Below are positions 22,840 through 34,493 of a DNA stretch of 64,000 nucleotides, in pieces. The stretch comes from Pomphorhynchus laevis (taxonomy: Eukaryota > Acanthocephala > Palaeacanthocephala > Echinorhynchida > Pomphorhynchidae). A model generated the notes under the pieces. It worked only from the letters and a program-made list of their open reading frames with translations. It had not been told where the DNA came from and ran no database searches. The stretch spans positions 186,001-250,000 of the forward strand of contig WNNJ02003028.1 of NCBI GenBank assembly GCA_012934845.2, written 5' to 3'. The translations under genes were made by a program, and so were the position numbers. Position 1 is the stretch's first letter. The number at the start of each line of letters is the position of its first letter.

Positions 22840-25800
22840 ATTTAGGAAAACTCGGTAATATTATGGGCAATTACTACTATAATATTACTATGGTAATATT
22901 ACTAATACAGTAGTAAATATGATATTTATATTTCTTTTCATATTTATTAATATTCATATTTATATCATATTTATTTTTACAATTTAAGAAAATCGTTTGT
23001 TAGTTGTTATAAATAAATTATTTTCTTTCTTATTACAACCTTTTTTATTACCATCGTTTTTAAAATTTTAGATGTTTTTCAATTAAAATTTCCCAATTTA
23101 AATTCAAAGATTAAAATTTTTAGTACCTACGTTTTCTTTTCATTAAAAAGAGTTTCCATTCTCGATGAGAGAATGGAAACTAATAGTTCAATTAGCCATC
23201 CTGCAGGATATGGCAGGGCTGCCCCGTTTTATAGAGTAATTATCATACTCTATATTTATTGCTTGAGTTTTATGTCATTTACAGTTTCGTATATTTGTAT
23301 ACGAAAATTACATAATAAAATTGTATAATTCCTTTCGGTAACCAAAAAAACAAAGATATAAAATAAACTATTGATATTTACTGTGTAAAATGAGCGAAAA
23401 CAATTATCAAAAATATTACAAGGGTAATATTATTTGGATCTTTATTTAATTTTGGTTTCCAGCATAAATTATGTATATTTTTAGTTCTGTTACCAATGCT
23501 AACAGAACTAATGTTTTCTGAAGATGCTAACAGAGGTTAGCGATATATAAAAAATTTCCTCTTTTCTTTGATTCAGCTCCAATAATTCCATATAATTAGT
23601 TAATGTTTTTACATGTAGAAATGCCAGGATCAATAATTTGCACTTTAGTAGGCACAAATAAGATATTAATTTCTATAAAATGTTTGAGAAACATTTTTTA
23701 CATAAGGAAATTCCTAAATTACACAAACTGTTCAAAAAATGTTATATCTTGCAAAGGCTAATATCTTTAGAAGACTATGTATTGTGAAGACTGTGATTAC
23801 TTGTGAAGACTAATATCTCACGTTGTAATTTGCACAAAGACTATGTAATAAGTTTCAATAAAATTGTTTAAATTGCAAAATCGATAAAGGGTTTTGATAT
23901 ATGAATATCCACAAAACATTATATTTGCCTTACATTCCAAGAACAAAAGATGATTATTTTATTCCAAAATTTATTAATTCTCACTATTGAGAACAATCAT
24001 TTTTAAGATAAATACATGAATTTTATTTTTTGAGCAAAGACAGCTATTTTTAGTTATTAATGAAATTTTTGCATTTACAAGTAAATGCAAAATTTACAAG
24101 TAAATGCAAAGACAGCTATTTTTAGTTATTAATGAAATTTTTGCATTTACAAGTAAATGCAAAAATGATTGCCCTACTTTACTTTCCCCAACCCAACTTT
24201 TTAGTTGGTTTATCTTTCTTCAAAATTTCAAATTTAATAAATGTATTAAAATCACTACTTTTAATCAACGAATTTATATAATTAAATTTTACTTAATTCA
24301 AATTATTAAATTTTAGTTTTAAATTTTTCAATTTAAATATCTCAATAATTTTTTAATTCGCTAATTACTTTATTTTAATTTACATAGTTATGTCTATTCA
24401 TTAAACATATATAGTTGTACAAGAGCGTTCGTACTGTTGTATATTCATAGATTCAACTTTAAATTTAAAATCGTAAACCAAATTTAGTGACTTTTTGTCG
24501 TGATTCTCGTGATTCATTGTCAACGACGTAGTAAGAATGTGTTAAAGTTGTTTAAATAGAAAAACAAACTATTACGAGTGTAACATATTCGATGTAGCAA
24601 TAAAAGGTATTTATCTGATGTGAAGGCTTTGAATCCTTGAATTTTATTAATATTTACAATTTATTAATATCGTTATCACGAAATATTATCGCATATATTA
24701 AATCTATAATAAAAACGAATAGCTACCTTAGGAATAATTATTTTATATTTCTTAAATTTTTCACTTTATAAAAAGGTATTTACAGTGAAAATACTATTCA
24801 AGTTTATTTGTAGTAATGAAGCAAGACAAATTACTCACCACGAATGAAAGAAATGATGACTGTTTTGTTGGTGCAAAGCAATATGCAGTTCTGATGTGTC
24901 TTTTCATATTGCCATTTTAACTTACAAATATTGATATCCTTGATGTTTCACTTGTTTCTCAGGTGTAAAACTTTAAGTTATTATCTATTAACATTTATTC
25001 AGTGTAACTTTAAAATATCAAGGCCTATAGGATTCGTCTTAAACATCAAAACTAATAATTTTCATGAGTTTTTGGTTTCATCTTAAAGATTAATCGAATC
25101 ACTTGACTGATGCTACATGTTATGTTATATAAATAAAGATATACAATGTATTGGAATAAAGATTGAAGTTCTTAATGTCAATAAGTCAATAGTAATATGT
25201 CAGTAGAACAAACCAAATCACTCAACTGAAGCTACATATTTTTTGTAAAATAAAAATAAGAAATCGATTATAAAATAAAAATAAGATTTTTTATAACTTG
25301 TCATGTTTAAAAATCGAGAGTTTCTTAGCATTCGCCAGAAACAAATCATCCATTCAGTTAAACTGAATGGATTCTTTCTCACTTTTATCAAAACCCGCAA
25401 TAGATTCTGAGGAGTATATCGATTCTTAGGCCGCTCCGGATCGGGTAGTTCAATCAATTAGCCGATCGCCAGAGGCTCATTGTATTAAATCTAGCGAATT
25501 GCGTTTGTTAAATAACTTTAAATACATTTACAAACACAAACTCCAGACTCATGCCATTGACTCAGACCAAACGTACGAGCACTTGTGCCTTGTATGTCCT
25601 CTAACAAATGAAAGTTTTGAGCAAAATCAGTTGAACGAACGAGCGGATAATCTCTCTTCAGTGGGACGACCCACTTCGATTGATGAGGACAAACTGTAAG
25701 CAGAGTGTAAAAGATGAGTGTAAATTGTAATCAATGCTCACATAGGGTTGTGAACATTATACTGCGGTATTATTGTACAACACAATGAAGGCGACAACAC

Positions 25801-26050
25801 AACCAATTGGATAATCAGTTGGATAAGTTACTTGGACGAAGAGACCACATATGACGACTCAATCAAGTCAAGCGGAGGCCGAAAAGATTATGGCTTTTAA
25901 GTTAATTTATAAATTGTTCATTGTAATCAAAATTGTCGTATTAATTATATAATATAAAAATAGATATTTAGATTAATCCAAGTCAAAATATCAAGATGAT
26001 TTTTCCTCAAAGAAGCAAAGTATGAAAATATCTTAATCTTAAATAATACC
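22840..26050. other. AT-rich stretch with small palindromes
   Basis: No supported gene. Hairpins: GTTTCCATTCTC/GAGAATGGAAAC at 23152-23180, and a 25-base perfect palindrome with core CATTCAGTTAAACTGAATG at 25348-25372. The less AT-biased region 25320-25700 has short frames on both strands without domain signatures. Confidence 0.5.
24047..24165. repeat. Short tandem duplication
   Basis: About 70 bases starting GACAGCTATTTTTAG and ending in GCATTTACAAGTAAATGC occur twice head to tail. Each copy contains the short palindrome GCATTTACAAGTAAATGC. Confidence 0.8.
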
Positions 26051-26058
26051 CTTTAGTA

Positions 26059-26970
26059 GCACAACATGCATTAGATTAATGAATTGAGGTCATCATAAGG
26101 AACTGCTATGTTATCAGTTTTTGGCCCTTATTGAATATAAGGGCCAAAAACTGGCCCTTATATTCCCTTATATGCACAACATGCATTAGATTAATGAATT
26201 GAGTTCATCATAAGGAACTGCTATGTTATCAGTTTTTGGCCCTTATTGAATATAAGGGCCAAAAACTGGCCCTTATATTCCCTTATATGCACAACATGCA
26301 TTAGATTAATGAATTGAGTTCATCATAAGGAACTGCTATGTTATCAGTTTTTGGCCCTTATTGAATATAAGGGCCAAAAACTGGCCCTTATATTCCCTTA
26401 TATGCACAACATGCATTAGATTAATGAATTGAGTTCATCATAAGGAACTGCTATGTTATCAGTTTTTGGCCCTTATTGAATATAAGGGCCAAAAACTGGC
26501 CCTTATATTCCCTTATATGCACAACATGCATTAGATTAATGAATTGAGTTCATCATAAGGAACTGCTATGTTATCAGTTTTTGGCCCTTATTGAATAAAG
26601 GGCCAAAAACTGGCCCTTATATTCCCTTATATGCACAACATGCATTAGATTAATGAATTGAGTTCATCATAAGGAACTGCTATGTTATCAGTTTTTGGCC
26701 CTTATTGAATATAAGGGCCAAAAACTGGCCCTTATATTCCCTTATATGCACAACATGCATTAGATTAATGAATTGAGTTCATCATAAGGAACTGCTATGT
26801 TATCAGTTTTTGGCCCTTATTGAATATAAGGGCCAAAAACTGGCCCTTATATTCCCTTATATGCACAACATGCATTAGATTAATGAATTGAGTTCATCAT
26901 AAGGAACTGCTATGTTATCAGTTTTTGGCCCTTATTGAATATAAGGGCCAAAAACTGGCCCTTATAAGGG
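26059..26970 (+). repeat. 115-bp tandem array, eight units
   Basis: Units start at 26059, 26174, 26289, 26404, 26519, 26633, 26748 and 26863, a 115-base period with one single-base deletion in unit 5. Each unit contains GAACTGCTATGTTATCAG from the Penelope-like terminal region and a 16-pair hairpin built on TTTTTGGCCCTTAT and its complement. Units 2-8 are nearly identical, implying recent amplification. Unit 1 keeps the ancestral GAGGTCATC where the others have GAGTTCATC. Confidence 0.93.
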
Positions 26971-28438
26971 CCTTAAATATATAAGGGCCTTATATATTTA
27001 ATATTTATTAAATCTAATATTATATCATTTAATTATAAGGTATGAATTTTTATGCACTGATTTACGGATGATATTATTAGAATAGAGATTTGAGTCAGCA
27101 GTATAAACTGCTATGTTATCAGGTTCCGTCCGAATATTAGATTTATAATATGTAATATAATAAATCTAATAATTCTAATAAATCTAATAAATATTAAATG
27201 TATTATATTACATATAATAAATCTAATAGAATTATTATAAGAAAGATTTTTTATGAAATGATTAATTAAAATAGAGATTCGAGGTCAACAGGATAAACTG
27301 TTATGTAATCAAGTTTTGGTCCGTATTCATCAATCCAAAATAGCAGCTAGGCCAATACAAGCTTTTCTTATTTTTCAAATTAATATATACTGAATTTAAA
27401 ATTATATAAATGATAGTTTAATTTCTAGAGTGAAATTGTTTAAAAATTAAAGTTTTCCGTGCTACTAAGATATTAAAAACTCAATTAGTGAATTGAAGTA
27501 AAAATTCAGTTTAAATTTTAAGTATATCCAGTTACGCATAGTAAACTTTAAATTATTAAATTACATCCAGTTCTAAATATTGTAAGATGAAAATGTGTTC
27601 AAAATGCGTTCAAACATCTTATTATTTAATGTCTTTTTATAATGTCACCAACATATATAAAAGTTATATATTAAAATTCAGTTGTCTCAATTAAATAGTT
27701 GTATTGTCTTGAAACAAATATTAAATTGCAAGGACATTATCATTTTTTGTTTTAAAAAGTATGCTATATTTTCAATTTCTATTAAACTGTGAAAATTTCA
27801 TATTGATTCACGTCTCCGTAAGTGCAATACGCGTATCCTTACTTATCGATAAAAAATTTCTCTTTAAAACATAATAGTGGTTTTATTAATAAAGCTTTTA
27901 AACAAAATTTCCATAAACTATGCAATGATTTTACATGAAAATCATCAACTGTGATTAAAATTGAAATTAATAAACAACATTGATGTTACATTAGAAATGT
28001 TATATTACATTCTTATTAGCTAAATTTTTGTAGTTTTCGGTGTTTGGTTTCAGTATGAGATCGAAACTATAAAGGATTATGCTGAATTTGTGATAACAAT
28101 ATCAAAGTATTCTTGCACGTATTGTAGTTTCTTAACTTAATTAAAATTTACAAAGGAATTGCTTCGCTAATGTATGCATTTTAACCGACAATGGATTACA
28201 AATGAGATTTTAGAACATTCGAGATTAAAGTATTTCGGGTGTGTTGCAAATATTTTAAGATACTTTTAATTTCGTAAGTGGCATTTTTAATAATTTACAT
28301 TTTATCTCATTTGAATTGAGCATGGAGCTATTCCATATTTTTTTGTCTTAATTGTTTTAATTTATTTTTAATATTATTGTGTTGAAACTATTGGTGACGT
28401 TATATGAATCATAAATAATTGCAATACGACTTTTTAAA
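26971..28438. other. AT-rich stretch with terminal-repeat fragments
   Basis: Further decayed pieces of the same terminal region at 27080-27130 and 27270-27360. No gene seen. Confidence 0.5.
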
Positions 28439-28940
28439 TTGACACAAACAGGAAAGTGTAAACCTGCATGTCTTTTTACAAACATCATCGTGAAGCCTGA
28501 ATGTACATATCACAGACGCCTAGCCACCCAATGGGGCGTTTCAACCTTAGTCTACTCATCACTACAGGTGGTCTCATCAGTGTGACTCTATAGCTACACA
28601 ACGTCGACAATACTTAATCCTCAATAAACCTCTGAAAGGAATTCACTAAGCGCACGCTCCTCCACAGGTGACCAGCCTAACATCTGATATGGTTTGCGTA
28701 AGCAGTGGCTTCAAGGACAGCATGTGTGCTATCGTTCCTTCCTTCATCAGCTTACTAAGGTTGCTAAACAATCAACACATGCTTGTATACAGCTAAATCA
28801 CAATGTACGAGCAAAATCTCTCTAGTTACAAAGCACGAGCAAAATTGCGGCTAGGCGTCTGTTGTAGACGCATGCCGGGTTAAGCTTTCTGGCGATGTTT
28901 GTAAAAAAAGCATGCATGTTTACACTTTTCTGTTTGTCAA
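28439..28940. mobile_element. 500-bp terminal-inverted-repeat element carrying a hammerhead
   Basis: Ends 28439-28486 (TTGACACAAACAGG...) and 28893-28940 (...CTGTTTGTCAA) are reverse complements over about 46 bases with a few mismatches. The interior is clearly less AT-biased than its surroundings and non-coding. A hammerhead lies near the left end on the minus strand. GACGCCTAGCC (28515-28525) is repeated in inverse orientation at 28849-28859. I do not see a clear target-site duplication. It looks like a miniature inverted-repeat or fold-back element, but the family is unknown. Confidence 0.7.
28509..28587 (-). ncRNA. Hammerhead ribozyme with all three stems
   Basis: Minus strand, 5' to 3': stem I strand AGTCACA (28587-28581); CTGATGA (28580-28574); stem II GACC (28573-28570) pairing with GGTT (28546-28543) across a 23-base loop; GAAA (28542-28539); stem III ACGCC with GGCGT (28520-28516) around a 14-base loop that has its own CCA/TGG; cleavage triplet GTC ending at 28515; stem I return strand TGTGAT (28514-28509). 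Stem III is five Watson-Crick pairs. Stem I is five pairs plus a G-U. The stem II closing pair is G-U where G-C is usual. The GAAACGCC...GGCGTC layout resembles the schistosome Sm-alpha hammerhead. Confidence 0.82.
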
Positions 28941-28954
28941 TCAAAATTCTTTCT

Positions 28955-29440
28955 GATTATTGAGTTGATTTATATATTCCGCTATCTTCTGTTTGATGGT
29001 ATTTTTTATGGTAACCTAGCTTAAAATATGCCTATTTATGAATTTGTTACGAATAAATTTATATTATATAAAGTTTAAAAATAGGTCAGCTATAATTAGG
29101 TTACTATTATCTCTTATTGGATCACCTTTTATTTGTCTACATATGGACGTTTTATATTTTTTACATAATCTTGATTTATCAAAATATTTAAGGTTTCTAT
29201 TTGATGGTTTAATTTTTGTTAGATATGCGTTATAGTTGTTATAGCATATATATTTATTTCCGAATATAAGATTAATTAATTTTTTCTAACGTTTCTTTAA
29301 TATATCCTAAATTTAAATTAATATAAAACGCACTAAAATCATACGTATTTATATTCTGAAAATTTATTCTTTTGTGCGTTCTAGAAATTCTTTTGTGGAA
29401 TTAATACTGAAATAGTTTTATACCAAAAAAATTATATTAT
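28955..29440 (-). mobile_element. Penelope-like RT fragment
   Basis: A minus-strand decayed copy matching the region around motif A through motif B of the 48-49 kb copy (for example TTCTAGAAATTC and ATTTTTGTTAGATATGCG stretches). Many disruptions. Confidence 0.5.
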
Positions 29441-30560
29441 TTTACTATAATATAATATAGTTTAATTATCTGATTCAACATTTATACACTTTTTATTCAT
29501 TATTAATGACAAAAAGAAATATATGGCAAAATGAATTAAATAAATAAACATATGTTCTCGATTTAATTAGATATTTAACGGTTTTACATCAAATAATTAT
29601 TCACATATGTAAAAGTTATTGTAACTCAACATTAAAAAAGTTTACTGAAGACACATTACAGGACAAAGTTAAGAAAGGCAAATCTTGCAATTTAATTGTT
29701 CTCCGACTTTTGGAATTTTTAATTATTGTATTATACAATAATATTTGCTTTAACATTTCATTCAAAATGACTGAAGTTCGATTATATCGTACAATGAAAA
29801 TCTGCATTGTCTGTTTATCAATTAATATACAAAGGAAACTGAGGCCATTATAAGATACATTTTGAACACGAGAATTGTAAAAATATTAATAATATGAGTT
29901 TCCCATCAGTGTTCCGGCTATTTTCATTACCAATAGGGTATAGCATTTCAATAATTACCGGAAAATATACATTATCACGCAACGACCATGTCTACATACC
30001 ATATGAGTACATTCTTTATCTAAAATAGCGAAAGCAGTTGAAATAAATTTATGATATAACTATAATTGTCAATTACATTTAAAGTTTACAAAGTTTGACG
30101 AGATTGGTAGGAATATGTTTTACATCTAATAATAGGTTTAAATTAAAAACGAATCCATTATAAACGTTCTTTACAATCTAATTACTAAATGCAGAAATTT
30201 TCTGCAATGCGCTATATTAATGTCGGTAATAATATTTAGTATTTATAATACTAAATATAATATTATATAATATAATATAAATATATTACTATCTTTTAAT
30301 TTAAATTACTAAATTAAATTAATACTATATTAAGCATATTTAAAGTATAAATAAATTGTTTATTTGAAATTTGAAAAGTCTAAGTCACATAAGTTAAAAA
30401 TCTCTTCAAATGTGTACTTGAGTTTTACACATATATGAAGATATCCAAAAATATATACGTTTTTAATTATAAAACACATAATATTATTAAAACCTATATA
30501 ATATATGCTTTATATATGTTTTATATATAATATAAAATATAATTTATAATTTATTGTTTC
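29440..30560. other. AT-rich gene-free stretch
   Basis: Nothing recognised except simple AT-rich sequence. Confidence 0.5.
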
Positions 30561-30786
30561 ACTGCTCTGGGACACCCAATGGTGTACTCATAAATAAATT
30601 ACCATGTTTTCTCACAAGGAGGCATAAACACCAAACAGCATTCTATATATCCTCATCAGACTAAGAAATAGAACAGAATTATTCTCGCAATATTCAAAGT
30701 CGCTACGTATGCCCAGTCATCCTATATGTGACGATGAACTTCAACAACGGTAGACGCGTTTCGCTCTAACGGAGCTCATCAGTACA
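30561..30786 (-). mobile_element. Short hammerhead-bearing interspersed repeat, copy 3 (truncated)
   Basis: Matches copies 1 and 2 from the tail block (CTGGGACACCCAATGG) through the hammerhead core. Similarity stops at about 30786, inside the 5' strand of hammerhead stem I. The break is consistent with 5' truncation during insertion. Confidence 0.75.
30747..30786 (-). ncRNA. Hammerhead core with truncated stem I
   Basis: CTGATGA (30782-30776), the four-pair stem II, GAAA (30762-30759), ACGCGT stem III and a GTC cleavage triplet (C at 30753, where copy 1 has GTA) are intact. Stem I keeps only three pairs because the repeat ends there. Activity in this copy is doubtful. Confidence 0.65.
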
Positions 30787-30929
30787 GTATAATCAGAATT
30801 TTATAATTCAGATCACTTAAATGAAGCCACATATGTCGTATTTTAAATAAATTAAAATCTGTGAATATATCGGATTATTTAATTTTTAATTGTTTAATTT
30901 TAAATATTAGGATAATAAAGATAATTATT

Positions 30930-32290
30930 TCAGTTATTTTATGGTATGCATGAATGCTCATACAAAACTGTTTCTTGTAAATTTAAATATGCCATTTTTG
31001 CGATATAAATTGATAATAGTTTTAGTTAATGTTAATTTAATGTTCATGTCTTGATATATACCATCTTCATCATTAATATTAGTTTTATTAAGAATAAGGC
31101 TACCTATTTTTTATTATCCATACATAAAATTTTCTGCTTAAGAGTTTTAATCTATTTTTAATAATATTTTGTTCATTTATATTTTTTACTATTTTCTTTT
31201 TAATTGTATTTTTACAGTAACCTAGTTTCAAATATGTATCTATTAAATTATTTAAATGATTTTGAAGAAAGTCGATATTATGACATATTATGGATATTCT
31301 TATAATTTTATTATTTATGTGTTATATTTAAAATAAAAATCAAGAAACACGTGTAGTAGCTTTATTGCTAATTTTAGTTCACATGGGTATTTTAACACAC
31401 GACCGCTTTGAACTAATTCGGAAAACAATTGAAATTCTAATTGGCATTTTGTGTGTTCTCATCGATAAGTAGATCGTAATTCAATGGGAATTTACGCTTC
31501 TGTCATTGAGGTCAATTCTATACGATACATTGTGTTTAAATAGTAATTAATGAATTTATATTTAATAGATGATTTTTTATATTTAATATTATATGGTATG
31601 CATGAATGCTCATGCAAAAACATGTTTCTTGTAAATTTAAATATGTCATCTTTACGATATAAATTAATAATAGTTTTAATTTATGTTAATTTAATGTTCA
31701 TATCTAGATATATACCTTCTTTCTCATCAATATTAGTTTTATTAAGAATAAGACTACCTTGATAAATTTGTTCACTTATTGAAACACATATATCATCAAT
31801 ATATCGAAACATTTTTATATAGTCAGTTTCTATTTTCTGTTTTATGATATTTTTGTAGCAACCTAGTTTAAAATATGTATTTATTAAATTATTAAAATGA
31901 TTTCGAAGAAAATCAATATCGTTACATATTGTAGCAATTCTTAAATGGAATGCTAATGCAAAACCTAGTTTAAACTATGCATATATTAAATTATTAAAAT
32001 GATTTTGAAGAAAGCTAATATCGTTACATATTATAGCAATTCTTAAAATTTATTATTTAATGTATTATATTTAATATTATATGGTATGCATGGTATACAT
32101 ACTACGACAATTCTTAACATAAACATTATCTTTAACATTATATGGTAAAATAATTAAAAATTAATTTTAACTCTTAAATTTATGAATAAATTTAAACTCT
32201 TAAATTTATCCATCTTACGGATAGATGGTAAATAATTTATTCCTTGTCGGAATAAGCTTTTAGGTGCTATATAATCAAATTACTGAATTC
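30930..32290 (-). mobile_element. Cluster of Penelope-like RT tail fragments
   Basis: At least three partial, overlapping copies of the same 3' RT segment lie near 30930-31320, 31540-31900 and 31900-32290. They share GTATGCATGAATGCTCAT and TAAATTTAAATATGTCATC strings with 21525-21610 and 22615-22700. All are fragmentary and in one orientation, as if the tail had been duplicated repeatedly. Confidence 0.6.
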
Positions 32291-32299
32291 TCTGCATTT

Positions 32300-34450
32300 T
32301 ATTAGATTGTATAATAATATGGTCAAATCATAATAAAGGTATAATAGTAAATTCTCTTTAATAAGTTTTATGAATTTGAATAATCTTTCAATTCAATAAA
32401 ATAATTAAAATTAATTGATGAATTAAATAAATTCAATTTTTATTTGATTAGTATAATTTTTCAATTCAATTTACAATGTATAAATCAACAAAATATTATT
32501 GAAAATAAAATTTAAACAATTAAGCGAAAAAATACAATGTGCATTGTATTAGAATAAGATAAACTAAATAATCAAATTTCATTAGAGGAAATACGTCATC
32601 GATATATATTTTTAAATATTTTTTATATAAAAAAGTTAATATAAAAATATCATTAAACAGACAATAGTAAAATATATAATTCAACAAATTTATTTTTTAT
32701 GTTTCTTGTAAATTTAAATATCTTTGATTTCGTGTCGATGAAGAACATTCAATCATATTGGTTATTCAATAATATCAATTAAGTAGTTCAATGGAGGTCC
32801 CGGCAGACAGTGTAAACTATGATTCGTGTTATATATACCATTTTACATTATTTTGCATTGGGAGGTGGGTGTTTGAACCGCACCTGTGATAAAGATACTA
32901 GAGGATTTTATCAACAAATCTTTGAACGCTCTTTAAATCGTAACTTTTCGATACCAACGTCTAACGATGTTTAGGTTTTCTATATAAGTCTAAATTGAAA
33001 TGGAAATAGGTGACAGTATAAGTTTTTGTCTATTGATTCATCTTATGGTAATTCTCTAATATTTACGCCCTCATTTATGAATGAAGCTTAATCCAAAAAG
33101 ATTGTTTCTATTATCCGGTAATGACAAATATGAAATGTTATCGGTAATTATTTCGCTATTTCATATTCGCCACCAAGTATTCGCCGAGGAATATTAAATA
33201 ACTGATGATGAAGATGCAACGTTATTGTTATATTTCAGGAAAAATATCTTAACTCCTTTTTATTTTCACCTTAATGAAATAATTTATTAATTATAAAAAT
33301 AATTGTGATCAACCTTTTTAATTGTTAAGGGAGGATCGACAAAATAAATAGAATACCTAATGTTTTGGGAGTAAAAATATGTTATGAATAAAATTTAATA
33401 TTCGCTTGCTTTTGTGTATTGTTAGAAAGATAGACAATTTTGAAAGACAATTCTTTGTGAATTTTCTTTGTTATTATTATGTCATATAATAAGGCTTGAA
33501 TTATGTAATCTTGAAATTTATGATTTAGAAATAGACAACCTCTAGAGCTCTTAGTAGTTCAACATTATTTCACCTGTTACTTTTTGCGTTGTTAGAAAAT
33601 AATTATTTTATTTTACAAACACAATTCTTTAATTTTTGATTTTAAATCATTTATATATATTTAATGTATATATAGTCTCTTATATAAATACCGAAATTTT
33701 TTAAAGCCTTTAAACAGATGGCGAAATATCAGTTATAAACTGATTCAGTAATATTTATTAATCCAACTATCATATATTCTTGAAAAAATCAAATAAGTAA
33801 ATAATTGTATGCAAGGAATATGTGGATAAATATATAGGTAAAATATTGAATATGTGAAATATTGGATATCGGGCTAATAAATATCACAGAATCAGTTTAT
33901 AACTGATTAATCATCCTCTGTTTATAAAAATTTTAAAGATTTTCAGTATTAAATTTTATTATTGTGAATATTGCATACACGAGCCATTATTCTTAGCTGG
34001 TCGGTTTGATATAATCCTCGTGTGGTTGTTTGAATCCTATCAGCATCACTGTACACTACATAAAATTTTATATAAAGAAAGTATGACTAAATTTTTTATA
34101 TTGTATAAATTCTATATTTAAAAAGTAAATTCTATAATATATTCAATTATTTAATATTAAATTTAATACCATATTTATTATTTAATACAAAAATATCAAA
34201 TATTCTACAATTTTATTATAGGACCTTCGCAGTTTAGGCTTATAAAGTATTATTCATACAATAATATAATTCTCAAGTTAACAACTTAATTAGCAAGCCA
34301 ACACAATTATAGTTTACAATTTATAGTAAATTAAACATTTTAATTTGCTGACAACATATTAATCTTTAATTTATTAAATATTCTTTTGTAATTTAATAGG
34401 CCAAATACGGATACTTTTGCTCATGAGCGTTTTCTGGGAATTAGATTTTG
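32300..34450. other. AT-rich stretch upstream of the 34.5 kb gene
   Basis: No coding exon recognised. It includes the dispersed repeat piece 32728-32840 (partner of 6314-6420) and a pair of inverted ATCAGTTATAAACTGAT-like strings near 33727-33750 and 33890-33908. A possible splice acceptor, CTTCTTTCCAG, ends at about 34460. Confidence 0.5.
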
Positions 34451-34493
34451 CTTCTTTCCAGTGTGCTAATATAATTTAAATGAGAATTAGTTA

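Noticed and set aside
26059-26970. CRISPR-like regular repeat
   Set aside because: Units are contiguous 115-base repeats with no variable spacers, in a eukaryotic genome.
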